NCBI RefSeq assembly: GCF_000346465.2
Contig: NC_034012.1
Location: 1,265,134 to 1,329,133 of the forward strand
Source: Prunus persica
Taxonomy: Eukaryota > Streptophyta > Magnoliopsida > Rosales > Rosaceae
DNA: 64,000 nucleotides
Direction: 5' to 3'
The position numbers were made by a program, and so were the translations under genes. Positions 1 through 15,887 of this stretch are shown in pieces. The notes under the pieces are model-generated. The model had not been told where the DNA came from, ran no database searches, and worked only from the letters and a program-made list of their open reading frames with translations. The stretch's first letter is position 1. Each line of letters starts with the position of its first letter.

Positions 1-80
1 CACTGAGTTCTAACAATCTAAAATTTGATAATGTTCATGGTAAATTGTAACTCACGGAAGTTCTTCCTATTAAAAAGCAG

Positions 81-1826
81 GGGATAAATGGAAGACTTGG
101 AAGGTGGTGGCTACATGTGCATCCATCATACTATTAGTGGTCATTTCATTTTATGCTTTCCATCGTCGGATGAAAAAGGGATTAGAAAACATCGAAGGTA
201 CATGGATTGAAACTGGGAAATGCTTCTGGACTTGTATAGGAATACAAACTAATTTTTACTTTTTTACTTTTTTACTTTTTTTCTTTCTGCAGATGAAGAA
301 AAAAGTGAGCAAGTACTATTACATGATTTGACAAGCCCCACTGGAGTCACAATCACAGTAGAAGGCAAATTCGTAAGTTCTGAGGAGCTAGCCTTCATAG
401 ATCTAGCTACTATAAAAATAGCAACTAATGACTTCTCAGATTCAAATAAGCTTGGACAAGGTGGGTTTGGTACTGTTTACAAGGTAATACTATGTCCTAT
501 GGTTCTAATTCTAAATGAGTTTAGTATTGATTCACAGGCCAATACTTGTATCTGATTTGGGAAATATTTTTTCAGGGTTTGCTACCAGATGGGAAAGAAG
601 TAGCTGTTAAAAGACTGTCAAGGAAGTCATGGCAAGGCTTGGAGGAGTTTAAGAATGAGGTCATACTCATTGCAAAACTTCAACACAGAAACCTTGTGCG
701 GCTCTTGGCATGTGGCTTTGAGGGAGAGGAAAAGCTGCTGTTGTATGAGTTCATGCCAAATAAAAGCCTAGATGTCTTCATCTTTGGTTGGTTCAAGTTT
801 CAACCTAGCCTACTCTTCTGCTATAAATGTTCTTTAATCCTTATATGATTTCACCATGCAGACACATTTCAACTTGATGGCCTGTACTGAATTTGATTAG
901 TACCATTGAATTTCAGATTCGGAAAGACGAGCTGAACTCAATTGGAAAATATATTACAGCATTATTGAAGGCATTGCCAGAGGACTTCTGTATCTCCATG
1001 AGGACTCGCGGCTCAAAATCATTCACAGGGATTTGAAGCCCAGCAATGTCCTGTTGGACCATGAAATGGTTGCCAAAATATCAGACTTTGGCATGGCAAG
1101 GATCTTTTGTGAAAACCAGAACACAGCTAACACTAAAAAAGTTGTAGGAACGTAGTGAGTTTGCTTCTTAAATTGACATCTCCTTTATTTATATCTAGAG
1201 TCCTATAACTTCCTTCCAGCAAGAGCATTTCAAATTTAATTGCGAAGAGAATTTTGCTAACTAATGCTAGCTTATTCTACATGAAACAGTGGCTACATGG
1301 CTCCGGAGTATGCAATGGAGGGTCTATTTTCTGTAAAATCTGATGTTTACAGCTTTGGGGTAATCTTGCTAGAGATTATTAGTGGGAAAAGGAATAGTGG
1401 GTTCTATCTCACAGAACATGCCAAGACACTCGTTGCATATGTATGTTTCTTTGTCTACTTTGATAACAGTCTTAGTTCACTGAGTTTGATACATAATAAT
1501 TTCTTATTTGTTTCTTAATTAATTGATAGGCATGGAGACTATGGAAAGATGGAAAAGAATTGGAATTTGTGGAACCTTTGTTGATGGAATCTTGGCCAAC
1601 AGCAGAGGTTTTGAAATGCATGCACATTGCGCTTTTATGTGTCCAGGAAGACCCTGAAGAGAGGCCTACAATGTCAGCTGTGGTTGTATTGCTTGGAAGT
1701 GAATCAATAGATCTTCCTGAGCCAAAGCAACCGGCAATATTTTCCGTAGGTAGAATTCCAATTGGCGAGTCTAAAACTGATCCTACTTCAAACGGGCTCA
1801 CTCTTTCTATTGTTTCGCCACGGTGA
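81..1826 (+). CDS. CRK-A: cysteine-rich receptor-like kinase, 5'-partial (transmembrane and kinase exons)
   Basis: Membrane receptor-like Ser/Thr kinase; the ectodomain exon lies before the window. Exons from splice sites: 81-197, 293-483, 576-786, 917-1154, 1290-1440, 1530-1826. All junctions keep frame. Exon 1 here encodes a hydrophobic helix ([16 protein letters not shown]) followed by a basic stop-transfer stretch. The kinase shows [16 protein letters not shown] with the ATP-binding Lys, HRDLKPSN (RD type), [16 protein letters not shown] and a C-lobe ending in SIVSPR before TGA at 1824-1826. Exon sizes 3 to 6 match the CRKs downstream, so the family call is safe even without the DUF26 part. 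The kinase is more divergent from CRK-B to CRK-E than they are from each other. It appears functional as far as it is visible. Confidence 0.9.
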
Positions 1827-2464
1827 ACGCAGACAAGATTGCGAATTCGCTTGCTCTCATGCCGCAAGATTGTAAATTGAAAACTGTAGCATAAGTGTCT
1901 TTAACATAGGAGATACGATGTGATTTGTATATATAGCTCTAAATTAGACATTTGCTTGCGTCCAAAGTTTGTATATATAGTTCTAAATTAGACATTTGCT
2001 AATAGACAAGAAAAAGCTTTGAAGCGGCTAAAGATCCCAGACTACATATATAAGACATGATATAATGATCATACCAAAGATTAATTAAAGAGCAAGGGCT
2101 TGATGATCCATCAATATCATACCCCTTTGTTTTTGTTTCTCTCACATCCGAGAATTATAGGCTCCCTTCTTATAATATATATATGGTATAACAGGGGTTT
2201 TGGGTACATTTACTCTTTTTTTAACTTTTATAATAAAATTTGTTCATACATGACTTTGAAAAACTATTTGCTTGCCTTGTACGTAATTGGAACTGTATAT
2301 CATGGCAGTGGAGACAGAACATGTTATCAGCATTTGCTTATGCGCTAAGTGGGACTGATGGAGGAATTAATATCAGGAGGCTCTCTCAATCAGCAAAACA
2401 GAGACCCAGCCCAGGGAACTAGGCTCTGCTCCTAGCAATTTGACGACTCGGGAACTATCGAAAT
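1827..2464. other. Intergenic spacer downstream of CRK-A
   Basis: AT-rich DNA with no convincing gene. A short sequence (gtatatatagctctaaattagacatt-like) occurs twice at about 1928-1955 and 1970-1998. Small ORFs here have no recognisable domain. Confidence 0.5.
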
Positions 2465-2850
2465 GGCCGCCCAGCTAACTTGTTTTCAAAGGACAAGTTA
2501 GGTAGAGGCGGATTCGGTGAAGTTTCCAAATGAAGAAACTTTTTAGGTTTTCATCCCACAAAATGTGCACCCACTCTCAAACTAGCTAATGTAGCTATCA
2601 ATGTAAGAGTTTTTACATGCATGCTTGAAATGTATTAATTGCAGGCTTGGCAATTATGGAGCGAAACAAAGGGGTTGGAGTTGATGGATCCGTTGTTGAC
2701 ACTCGAAAGACTCATGCAGTCCAAATGAATTTTAGCGATACATCCATATTGGATTATTGTGTGTTGAAGAAGAGGAAAACAACAGGCCAACCATGTCATT
2801 GCTTGTTGTAATGTTAAACGGTCTTGCCCAACGGCACTTCACAAACTGTA
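2465..2850 (+). pseudogene. CRK kinase relic (glycine loop and C-lobe exon fragments)
   Basis: Two degenerate kinase pieces. About 2473-2530 encodes a glycine loop like [16 protein letters not shown], then a stop (TGA after the Lys codon). After an AG at 2643-2644, a C-lobe exon reads AWQLWSETKGLELMDP, then breaks down with stops. The hinge, HRD and DFG exons between them are missing. The same C-lobe relic sits at 7550-7642 in front of CRK-C, so it belongs to the duplicated unit. Confidence 0.8.
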
Positions 2851-2869
2851 AACAGGATTAAGGGACAAG

Positions 2870-3431
2870 GCCGAAAACATAAACAAAACAAGTATCCAGA
2901 GCAAATGAACCAAAGCAGGCCCAATACATACAGAACAACAAAACAAGACCCGGCTGGAGAAATATAAAATCCCTTTTGGCACTTCCGTCTCCATCGTCTT
3001 CATTTCGACGAATTTGACTCAGATGGTGACAGGTGAAGTGAGATTTAATCGTCAACACACGGAAACATTAAAAAGTCGTTTGACTTTAGAGTCGTGCCGT
3101 GACTTTTCTGAAACTTTCACATGTAATATGTTCCTACTTTTCTACTTGTAATATTCTTGAGAAGAAGAAGAATAATAATAATGAATATCAATATGATAAT
3201 ATCTCCCTCTCTCTCTCTCCCCAAACAAAACTGGCCTCACTCCCGTCCCCATTTTCCTCTGTTTCAAACTTTTGTTTTTTTGTCTTTTATTTCATTGTCT
3301 CTTCTTCCTCTTCTTTTTTCTATGAATTTGATGATAAGACAACCACCACTGAAATAGAAACAACGAGGGACTAGCTATCTTAATTAGCTAAGCATAGGGG
3401 GCTGGGCTGGGCTGGCTTCGTCAACGTCAAA
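2870..3431. repeat. Duplicated upstream segment of CRK-B (copy 1)
   Basis: This stretch matches 7645-8842 in front of CRK-C block by block. Shared blocks are the AATACATACAGAACAACAAAA block, the CACTTCCGTCTCCATCGTC block, the CGTCAACACACGGAAACATTAAAA block and the pyrimidine-rich run just before the start codon. Copy 2 carries extra DNA at about 7690-7905 and 8230-8570. It should contain the promoter of CRK-B, but no TATA box could be fixed with confidence. Confidence 0.75.
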
Positions 3432-6397
<2,966 letters not shown>

Positions 6398-6970
6398 CGT
6401 GAATGAACAAGATGTTATATCTGTATTATCTGTTTATATTTGTAATCACAAATGTGAAACTTGTACTCTTGGTTCCATACGACTGTTGTTAGGATTGAAA
6501 ACATCAAATGGTATTTCTGTCTTGTGAGTTTCAATATCATTGATTTCGATTTGTGAGCATAGATTTATCATCCACATAACGTGATTGACAAGGTTTTAAG
6601 TATTCACATCTGTATCTTGGAAAAGATCTCTTCTTTGTGGGTCTGGGTTGAATCTTCTGCAGTTTCGCGAAGTCAATACTTAATAAATTTACAGCCGTCG
6701 TAATTAGGTAGTTGTGGTCACATCACTGTCTTGGATTGATGAGTAGAGTTATGGATACCATCTTCTTTTCTGGTTATCTTCGTATCCACATAGGAGATAA
6801 TGCGCAAAACGTACAATTTGTGGAGCATACTAAATAACGATGGCCGCCATCGCAAGGAAGACATGAGGTGGTGGCAAGAAATGGAGAGGAACGTACTTCC
6901 CTATTCCTGTTTCATTCTCCCTCTCTCCGCTTGTCACCTATAAGAGGAGGGGAGAGAGAGAGGAAGACAA
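6398..6970. repeat. 3' flanking segment of CRK-B, repeated after CRK-C and at 16800-17190
   Basis: Three copies can be aligned: here, 11805-12300 and about 16800-17190. Shared blocks include ACGTGATTGAC, TCTTGGAAAAG, TGTGGGTCTGGGTTGAATC and TTAATTAGGTAGTTGTG. The 16800 copy follows a deleted gene. This segment marks the right part of the duplicated B/C unit. Confidence 0.75.
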
Positions 6971-6989
6971 TTGGAGGAATTGTTCAAGG

Positions 6990-7642
6990 AATTTTATCTC
7001 CATGAAGATTCAAGGCTTAGAGTTAAACATCGTGATTTGAAAGTTAGCAATATCCTATTAGATGACAATATAAATCCAAAAATATCAGACTTTGTAATGG
7101 CAAAAATGTTAGGAGTTGATGATCAAATTTGCGGAAACACAAGAAGAGTTGTCGGCACTTAGTATGTTTCAACTTATATACCCCGTACCAAACTACTAAT
7201 CTCAATTTTATTTTGGTTTATTTGTTCTTTCTTTATAATTATGTGATATGATGCACTCTATATGCAAAATGTATTAACTTTTGATATGCAAGTAGCTATA
7301 TGGCACCAGAATATGCTATGGAGGGATTGCATTCCACAAAATCTTATGTCTTTAGCTTCCGCGTACTCTTGCTTGAGATCCTAATAGGGAGAAGAAATTT
7401 TTTGGGGTTTCATGACTGTGCACCTACTCTTGTAGCATATGCAAGTGTTCAATTAGTTGGGTTGGGTTATAAAATTAATTGCACAACATATGTAAGTGTT
7501 CAAATATAGACATCGATCCTTAAGGTATTAACTCCGAGATTAATTGCAGGCTTGGCTGTTGTGGAACGAAGGGAAAGGGTTGGAGTTAATGGATCCATTG
7601 TTGAAAGAAACATGCAGTCCAAATGAGTCGATGGGTCCCTAA
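6990..7642 (+). pseudogene. CRK kinase relic (exons 5-7)
   Basis: Exon-5-like sequence encodes [18 protein letters not shown] and then [14 protein letters not shown], so the DFG glycine has become Val. Exon 6 starts near 7295 ([16 protein letters not shown]) and its SDVYSFG region is altered to SYVFSFR. Exon 7 starts near 7550 (AWLLWNEGKGLELMDP) and ends at a stop shortly after CSPNES. Exons 1-4 are absent. It lies between CRK-B and CRK-C, matching in position the relic at 2465-2850. Closest in feel to CRK-A (MAPEYAMEG rather than MSPEYAMHG). Confidence 0.85.
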
Positions 7643-7644
7643 GA

Positions 7645-8842
7645 CAAGAAAAGTAGGCCCAATACATACAGAACAACAAAATAAGACCCAGAAGAGGACG
7701 ACAACAACAACAACAAAAAAAACCAGCAACAAAATCACGGAATTATGGCCTCTTTATATTGTTTTCTTTGTTTTCAGAATCGATCGAGATACATGAATAA
7801 TTGTTCTTAATCATTTGAATTATAAGTCGTTTATTATTATATTGTTTGATAAATTAAGTCCATCAATGTGATGCGTTCTTTTGGGACCTTCCGATGAACT
7901 GGGTGGAGAAATAAATAATCCCTTTGGGCACTTCCGTCTCCATCGTCTTAAGTTTGAAAATATTTTTATTTTATATAGTTTTTTTTTGTCATTTCGTCTC
8001 CTTCCTTTTCTTCAACGAATTTGAGTAAGATGGTTTCATGGCGGCAGACAGGTGAAGTGATATATGCCCGTCAACACACGGAAACATTAAAACCAGTTTC
8101 ACTTTAGAGTCCTGCCGTGACTTTTCTTTTGTGAATTTATTCATGAAACCCATTTCGATTTGGTAAAACTTTCTTCTTGTAATATTCTTGCGAATAATAA
8201 TAATAATAATCAATATCAATATGATAATGATAAGGGATATTTAGTTAAATACCTATTCTTAGTATTAAAACTATAAATAAATTCTATACTATTTAATTTT
8301 TATTTTTATAAACAAACTCAAAAAATGACAATTGGCCTTATTGAATTTAATTTTAATTATTAAATTACTTTAGTGTCATATTGAGTGTTTTGGACTTTTT
8401 TTATGAGATTTTAGAGTTGGATTCGTTTTAAAAAATCAATGGCAATTTTGTAATTTAAAAGTAGTTAAAAGCTTTTCTATGATATTGCAAATGGACTTTG
8501 ATGTATTTTTAAAATCAATTTCATATGAGATTTTTTTAATAATTTGACTCCTATATTAGGTAAAACAGTGAATCTCCCTCAAAAAACCGCCACTGCCCTC
8601 TCTCTCTTTCCCACTCCCGCCTGCCATTTTCCTCTGTTTCAAACTTTTGTTTTTTTTGTCTTTTATTTCATTGTCTCTTCTTCCTCTTCTTTTTCTATGA
8701 ATCTGATGATAAAGACAACCACCACTGAGATAATATATCTTCCAAAGTTCAACTTGGCTTGAGAAATAGAGACAGGGAGGGACTAGCTAGCTTAATTAGC
8801 GAAGCATAGGGGATGTCCTGGGCTGGTTTCATCAAGATCAAA
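7645..8842. repeat. Duplicated upstream segment of CRK-C (copy 2, with insertions)
   Basis: Second copy of the 2870-3431 segment. Relative to copy 1 it has an AT-rich insertion of roughly 340 bp at about 8230-8570, right after the AATATCAATATGATAAT block. No terminal inverted repeat was found on that insertion, so its origin is open. An ATG at 8813 is in frame with CRK-C, but the paralogous start favours 8843. Confidence 0.7.
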
Positions 8843-11804
8843 ATGCTTCCCATGACTAATCTCATGCTCGTTTCCATTCTCTCCTCCATATTTGTTGTTA
8901 CTCTGCTTAGCTTTCCCAGCCCAGCTGAAGCTGATTATCTATACCATGTCTGCCCAAACACTACCACTTTCACCCCGAACTCCACCTTCCAGTCCAACCT
9001 CAACCGCCTCCTCTCCACCCTCTCCTCCAACGCCACCCGCCCCTCCGGCTTCTACAACGCCACCGCCTCCTCCCGAACCCCAAACGACGCCGTCTACGGC
9101 CTCTTCCTCTGCCGCGGCGACGTCGCTGCCACCGACGCTTGCAAATCCTGCGTCTCCACCGCAACCTCCGACATCGTCCAGCGCTGCCCCACCGAGAAAC
9201 AGGTCGTGATCTGGTACGACGACTGCATGCTACGCTACTCCAACGAGTCCTTCTTTTCCACCATGGCCGAGACACCTCGCCTGTTCATGTGGAACACCCA
9301 GAACGCCACCGAACAGACCCGCTTCAACCAGGTCCTGTCCACCGGTATGAACGAGGTGGCCACCGAGGCTGCCAACGACGCCGACAAGTTTGCGACGAGT
9401 CAGGGGAATGTTAGTGGGTTGGTTTCGATTTACAGCCTGGGGCAGTGCACGCAGGACCTGTCCTCAGCGGATTGCAACCGGTGTCTCAAGGGTGCCATAG
9501 CCCAATTTCCGAATTGTTGCAGTGGAAAGGAAGGGGCACGAGTGTTGTATCCGAGCTGTACCGTTAGGTACGAAGTCTACCCTTTCTACCAACAGAACTC
9601 CACGTCAGCACCTCAGCCTTCACCGGGGGCTCTACCTCCTCCTCTGCCGCCTAAAGGTAAAGTGAAGTGACCAGCTTTTCAATTCAAATTATGTCTTAAA
9701 ATTGTTGGGGGGAATAGGTATCTATGCTAACTATGGTGGACTTTGGATTGGAACAGGGGAATATGGTTTTGGGATTTGGCTGTTCATTTTACTAATTTCT
9801 TCATATTTAGTTTGATGTATCAGTGTAGATTCTTATTGTTTATTATGCAGGAAAAAGCAAAATCCCTACAATTGTTGCCATTGTTGTCCCAATTGCCGTC
9901 TCTATGCTACTTTTTGTTGTGGGCTGCTGTTTCATTACTAGGAGAGCAAGAAAGAAGCGCAGTGCAGCAGCAGAGGCACCAAGCGGTAAAGAATATAGCT
10001 GAAATGAATTCTAGTTTGTCATACAAATCAAAAGCATACTTTTGTTTCCTCATCTTTATACATGAATGCTTTTCTTGTTTGTTTGTGTAGGTGAGAATGA
10101 CATTAGTACTATAGAGTCTTTGCAATTTGATTTTAGTACCATTGTAGCGGCCACGAACAATTTCTCTGATGATAATAAGTTAGGGGAAGGTGGATTTGGT
10201 CAAGTTTACAAGGTATGTATGTATATCAACGTTTCTGCATCGGAAAATCTAAAGTCTTAATATTTTGAGAAACTAAGGAGGTTTTAATCAGTACTGGGAA
10301 TTGTAAAAGTTGTGCAACAATGTACATTCCATCGATTCATTGATTGAAGGCTGTTCTCAGGGTATACTTTCAAATGGTCAAGAAGTAGCTGTGAAGAGGC
10401 TTTCAAAGAACTCTGGCCAAGGTGCAGAGGAATTTAAGAACGAGATGGTATTGGTAGCCAAGCTTCAACACAGAAATCTGGTCAGGTTATATGGATTTTG
10501 CTTGGAAGGAGAAGAAAAGATACTTGTTTATGAATATGTCTCCAACAAAAGCCTTGACTATTTTCTATTTGGTTTGTGCCCTGAAACATCTGATAGTCTT
10601 TTCTACTGCAAAAACAATGTTACTTCAACATGTATTTGAATCTGTTTACTCGATGATATCTTGATCGCTCAATTTTGATGATTTTCAGACCCTGAGAAAC
10701 AAGGACAATTGGATTGGGCAAGACGTTACAAGATTATTGCAGGGATTGCTCGAGGAATAATGTATCTACACGAAGATTCCCGACTTAGAATTATACATCG
10801 TGATCTCAAGGCCGGCAATATATTGTTAGATAGGGAGATGCATCCAAAAATATCTGATTTTGGCATGGCCAGGATTTTTGGGGTTGATCAAACTCAAGCA
10901 AACACAAGTAGAATTGTTGGAACATAGTAAGTTCTCTCATTCATCTTTTCTTTTCTCATGACCACTTTTGTTCTGCATTATCTGGATTGATGAATTTGAG
11001 AAATGGTCCCATCTGCACTCAACAGAAGGTCCACTTTGACCCTTGATAATATCTGTATGAACTCAGACAGGGATGATGTAATTTTTGAATCATACTTCAT
11101 GCTCTATAAATAATGAAAGCCACTTAGTCTTACACGAAATTGAATGGATTAAATTATTGACACGAATATGATAAGTTTATGTTTACTCCTTAAATTTTGC
11201 TACGATTTCTATACTGATGGATGGTTGTGCTTCTTGCAGTGGCTATATGTCTCCAGAGTATGCAATGCATGGACAATTTTCTGTCAAGTCCGATCTATAT
11301 AGTTTCGGTGTTTTACTGCTAGAAATCATAAGTGGCAAGAAGAATAGTTGTTTCTTTCAAACTGATGCAGCTGAAGACCTTGTGAGCCATGTAAGTTTAA
11401 ACTGAAAACAACGCAGTTTTGTTCTTCTGCACCAACACCACCACAACATAAATAAAACTGTTCAATTTATGCAGGCTTGGAAACTATGGAGAGATGGGAC
11501 GCCTTTGGAATTGTTGGATCCGAGTATGAGAGATTCTTATTCCAGGAGTGAAGTTATAAGGTGTATCCATATCGGCTTACTTTGTGTTCAGGAAGATCCA
11601 GCGGACAGACCTACAATGCAATCCGTAGTTCTCATGCTTAATAGCTACTCTGTGACTCTGCCATTACCTGAACAGCCAGCATTTTTCCTTCGAAGTCGAA
11701 CGGAGGGGAACATGCCAAAGATAACTTTGGAGTCTGATCTATCTATCAGTAAGTCAACTCCATCCGTTGATGAAGGATCTATCACTGCAGTGTACCCTCG
11801 ATAG
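8843..11804 (+). CDS. CRK-C: cysteine-rich receptor-like kinase with two DUF26 domains (near twin of CRK-B)
   Basis: Predicted receptor kinase of 666 aa. Exons: 8843-9656, 9851-9985, 10091-10212, 10361-10571, 10689-10926, 11240-11390, 11475-11804. The start at 8843 aligns with CRK-B and gives a clean signal peptide; an in-frame ATG at 8813 would add ten residues. DUF26 motifs: [14 protein letters not shown] (one residue longer spacing than in CRK-B) and [13 protein letters not shown]. The proline hinge is shorter than in [22 protein letters not shown]. Kinase: [44 protein letters not shown]. Introns are also nearly identical to those of CRK-B, showing a recent duplication. Catalytic residues are all present. 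Confidence 0.95.
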
Positions 11805-12372
11805 CGTGAATGAACAAGATGTTATATCTTGTATTATCTGTTTATATATGTAATCACAAATGTGGAACTTGTACTCTTGGTTTCATACGACTGTTGTTAG
11901 GATTGGAAACATCAAATGGTATTTATTTCTTGTGGGTTTCAATATCTTTGATTTTGATTTTTTAGCATAGATTTATCATCCACATAACGTGATTGACTAG
12001 GTTTTAACTCTTCACATCTGTATCTTGGAAAGATCTCTCCTTTGTGGGTGTGGGTTGAATCTTCTGCAGTTTCGCGACGTCAATACCTAATAAATTTACA
12101 ACCGGCCTAATTAGGTAGTTGTGCTTGTGGTCGCATCACTCTCTTGTATTGATGAGTAGAGTTATGATGGATAGGATACCATCTTCTTTTCTGTTCATCT
12201 TCGTCTCCACATAGGAGATAATGCGAAAAATGAAATACGTACAATTTGTTGAACATGCTAAATGATTATGGCCATCATCGCGAGAGGTGGTGGCAAGAAA
12301 TGGAGAAAAACTTCCCTATCCCTATCCCAGTTTCATTGCGTTCCCCTCACCCTCCCCCTCCTAATGTCACCT

Positions 12373-12375
<3 letters not shown>

Positions 12376-12411
<36 letters not shown>
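12376..12411. repeat. GA dinucleotide microsatellite
   Basis: An uninterrupted AG/GA run of about 36 bp. It is flanked by an imperfect inverted repeat: CTTCCCTATCCC...TTTCATTGC at about 12309-12339 against GCAATGAAAC...GATAGGGAAG at about 12412-12435. Confidence 0.95.
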
Positions 12412-12412
<1 letters not shown>

Positions 12413-12437
12413 CAATGAAACGGGGGATAGGGAAGTA

Positions 12438-15400
12438 CTAGCAAAGGTGCCCGCGCAATGCTGCGGGTTTTAAAACTGTCTGAAATGTGTATAAAGTTAT
12501 GAAAATATGTAGCAAGTTTAAGTTGGAAAATAAAAACTAATGACATGTTTTATATGTTGCTTGTTATCTTAAAATATTGATCATATTTTATTAAACCAAG
12601 CAACAATCAAAATATCAACAGTTGAGCTGCTCTGTTCAAGAGAGTTTGGACATGTCCTTACATATATGCTACTAGTAGGGGAAGGGGATTTTTCTACCTT
12701 GATGTCCGTTGAAAAGGGATTTATCTCTTGTTGGCTCTACTGTAGAAGTGGTTTCTGTTGAATGAAGGCAATAACAATTATCACATAATTAAGTTAAAAA
12801 ATCAACATGACAAACAACAATTTAGATACATCAAACATTCTATTAATCTGATGGACAAAGGTATAAGCACAGTTTATTTAATTAATTGATAAAATTTAGA
12901 ACTGTGACAATTTATTAAATAGGCAAAAAAATCAATTGCATAAACCACAATTTAAATACGCCAAGCATTGTACGAATCTAGCGGACAAAAGTATAATTTC
13001 AGTCATTGCACAAATTATTAAATACCTATAACATAATGAAACCAAAAGACCCAAACTTTAATAAATCAAACCAAATACCCATAACAGAATCAAACCTTGC
13101 ACAAGTTTGTTGTACAGAAGCATAGAAAATCTATAGATACCTATGGTCAAAACTGATATATATATATTGCCATTTATAGACTAAGTTAATCCAATGAGGA
13201 AGTAAGCTGATATAGTACAAAAATAAACTGTATTGCCATTTATGTCACAACACCTACAAATCTTAGTAGAATAACACTTGGTTCCACTTGAAATTTGTAG
13301 CACAATACCTACAACTCAAGAAATATAAAATGATGTGATTAGCCTATATGGTAGATTGCAGAATTAATGATAAGAGTTGATCAATAAGACTTGTGTTAAC
13401 TGTGAGAAATTAATATTCAAGCAAATACATAGGTTAAAATCAAGTTTGTAACAAATTATTAAAAATGGTATAATAGCAGTTGGCTATGACCAAATTTAAA
13501 AGAAAATTCCTAAAAAAAGGATGAAATACCAAACTTTCATTCAAATCAAGAAACACAAATAAAACATTTTGGACAGAAATTTAAATACTTTGAGCATAAT
13601 ATTATGGGACAATAAGTGAACAAAAAGTTTCGAACAAAAACAGGAAAAACAAAAAAACAAAAAAAAAAACTTTTTCAATCTTGTCTAGCCTGCAAATTTA
13701 AAGAACCTCCTTCTACTCACGGCCTCTTCTTGATTCTCTTGCACACTGTTAACATCTTGCAAAAACTGAAAAGCCACAAAAAGAAAATAAATGAAAATCA
13801 CCACATCCTCAACTAAAAACACCAAATGAACTAATGCTTTCTAATGAACACATTGTAGTCCATAAAACCCAAGAAAAATGTCAAATTATGACCAAATAAA
13901 TCCTGCATATTTTCCTTCTGACAGAATAGTAGGAAACAAAACAATCACTTTACCTATGGAAGCATTTTGTGGAAGGCATTTAAATGAATGGGATCTAAAT
14001 CATATGGAGTTCTATCAATATCAAATACCACTACTTCAAGTGGAGCAAGTCCAAAGAGGGAACTTTTGCTGGTTCCAGAGACACATCATAGAAGGAAAAA
14101 AAAAAGGCAATGAGGCATTAGTACAACAAAAGAATGAAACCAAAAAAATACAAATGTAACATTTGCACCACCTGTTTCTCTGTAACTGATCTTTCATCTT
14201 TTCATTGCTCAATTCGTACGCAACATGAGATATAATACCAAACATATACATACTTTTGAATAGTTGCGATAATTTATTTAACTACTTTAGGCATAATATT
14301 CGGGGAGAATAAGTGAACAAAAATGGTCTAACAAAAACAGGAAAAATAAAATAAAATAAAAACCATTTTCAACCTTGTCTAGCCTGCAAAGAACCGCCTT
14401 CTACTCACAGCGTCCTCTTGACGCTCTCATACACTACTATATCATCTTGCAAAACCTGAAAATCCACAAAAGGAAATTGATCACAATCTCAGCTAAAAAC
14501 ATCAAATGAACACATTGTACTCCATCGTTAAACCCAATAAAAAGGCTACATAATGCGTAACCGCTATTTCTTAATATGGGCTCTCCATATACATATATTT
14601 CACAAATTTAAGCAAGAGAAAAGAACTATAAATCTGTTTAAAACTGAAAAGAAAAGAAAACAAATCATCATCCCTGCATATAAGAATAAGAAAAGAAACA
14701 GTGCAACAAAAATATGGAAAAATATTTAATCCCATAAGCATAAACTCAATTTAGTTTACCAAAATTAATGCATGCATACATTATTTTGGAGCAAAGATGT
14801 CTTGAATATTGAATTTCTTTTCTAAAGAGAAACGATATATTGAAAAGGTGGATAAAGCATCCGCAACCAAACAGACAAAACACAGAAACAATCCAAAAAG
14901 GCCAAAAGAAAGAAAAAGAAAAGAAGCGTCGTCAACAATTACTCATTTATGAACAGAGATTGCAAAAAATCAAACTTGTTTTCTATTTTTTCTAAGCAAA
15001 TTAGTTGAAAATAAAATATCAGAAGCAGGATTGGTCCCTGAGCACGCTTTTATGCGTCAGTTTTTGGTTGATTAGTTCATTAGCTTTAATATATCAACTT
15101 TTGGTCAAGACTAACTACTTTTCTTTTTTAACATCATTCATTATAATTGATTAATGAATTAATACAATTGTTTTTATGAATTTGCACATCATTCACACAT
15201 ATCAAAAGCAACAATCAAAGGCTGAGATAGCTCGAATACCTCAGTTGCAATGAATCAAAAAGAAAAACATAGAAAATAAACTATGCAAGCAATAAAATCC
15301 TAGAAAGACGGTGCCTAAACAAATTATACTAATATAATCAAGGAACAGTGAAACGGGGGTTTTTCTGGCATTTCACTGTTTAAGGAACAGTGCTTATGAA

Positions 15401-15441
15401 TAGTATCTGGTTGCATTGCATTGGGCTTTAGTATATATAGA
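12438..15441 (-). mobile_element. Non-autonomous Helitron
   Basis: Read on the minus strand, the element starts TCTATATATACTAAAGCCC (15441 downwards) and ends with a short hairpin (CCCGC...GCGGG, 12450-12467) followed about nine bases later by CTAG (12441-12438) and a T. That is the plant Helitron 3' signature. The 5' flank base is T instead of the expected A, so the left target base may have mutated or the end may be off by one. Near the 5' end is an inverted repeat AACAGTGAAA/TTTCACTGTT (about 15349-15388). No RepHel protein is encoded, so it must rely on a helper. A shortened relative lies at 58228-59096. Confidence 0.75.
13575..14545. repeat. Internal direct duplication inside the Helitron
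   Basis: Two diverged copies of about 270-300 bp, at about 13575-13880 and 14272-14545. They share blocks such as AATAAGTGAACAAAAA, CTTGTCTAGCCTGCAAA, CCTTCTACTCAC, CATCTTGCAAAA and AAATGAACACATTGTA. Short ORFs overlapping them are not conserved in frame between the copies, so they are not taken as genes. Confidence 0.75.
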
Positions 15442-15887
15442 ATTTATCCAAGAAATGGGGTCAGCTCAGCTGGTTATATGAATCAATGTGTGAGTGAATA
15501 TAACAAGGACTCTTCCCTGTAGCTTCGCTTGGTTGGTTGTATAAAACCGAACTCTTGTATTATTGCAGACCACCCCCTGTAGGTGTAAATATTGAAAAAC
15601 TGAGGAAAAAGAAAAAGCAAGAATGCAGTTGGGCTGAAAATTCTACCCAAGTCTCGAGTCTCGACCCCCTTTGTTGACTGTCAGCTTAGAGGACCGCTAC
15701 CTTAAAACACTCCAGTCAATTTATAATTACATCACACTGATGATGAAGCAAACACCTCTAAAAATTATGACTTTAGATAAGCTTTTTAATTTCCACATGA
15801 TTCAACTCTAAGGGACATAAGAAATTGGCTTTAGAAATAGAAACAGGGACTGGGCTGATCAGTGATCAAAAGATCATGAAAACCAAA

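Noticed and set aside
8230..8570. 340-bp insertion upstream of CRK-C as a MITE
   Set aside because: No terminal inverted repeat or target duplication could be found, so only an insertion relative to CRK-B is reported.
9000..9275. 91-codon minus-strand ORF rich in Arg
   Set aside because: It is the antisense shadow of the GC-rich CRK-C ectodomain exon; no start context or homology supports it.
13616..14159. Small ORFs inside the Helitron (66 and 93 codons)
   Set aside because: The two duplicated copies do not keep the same frame and there is no domain.
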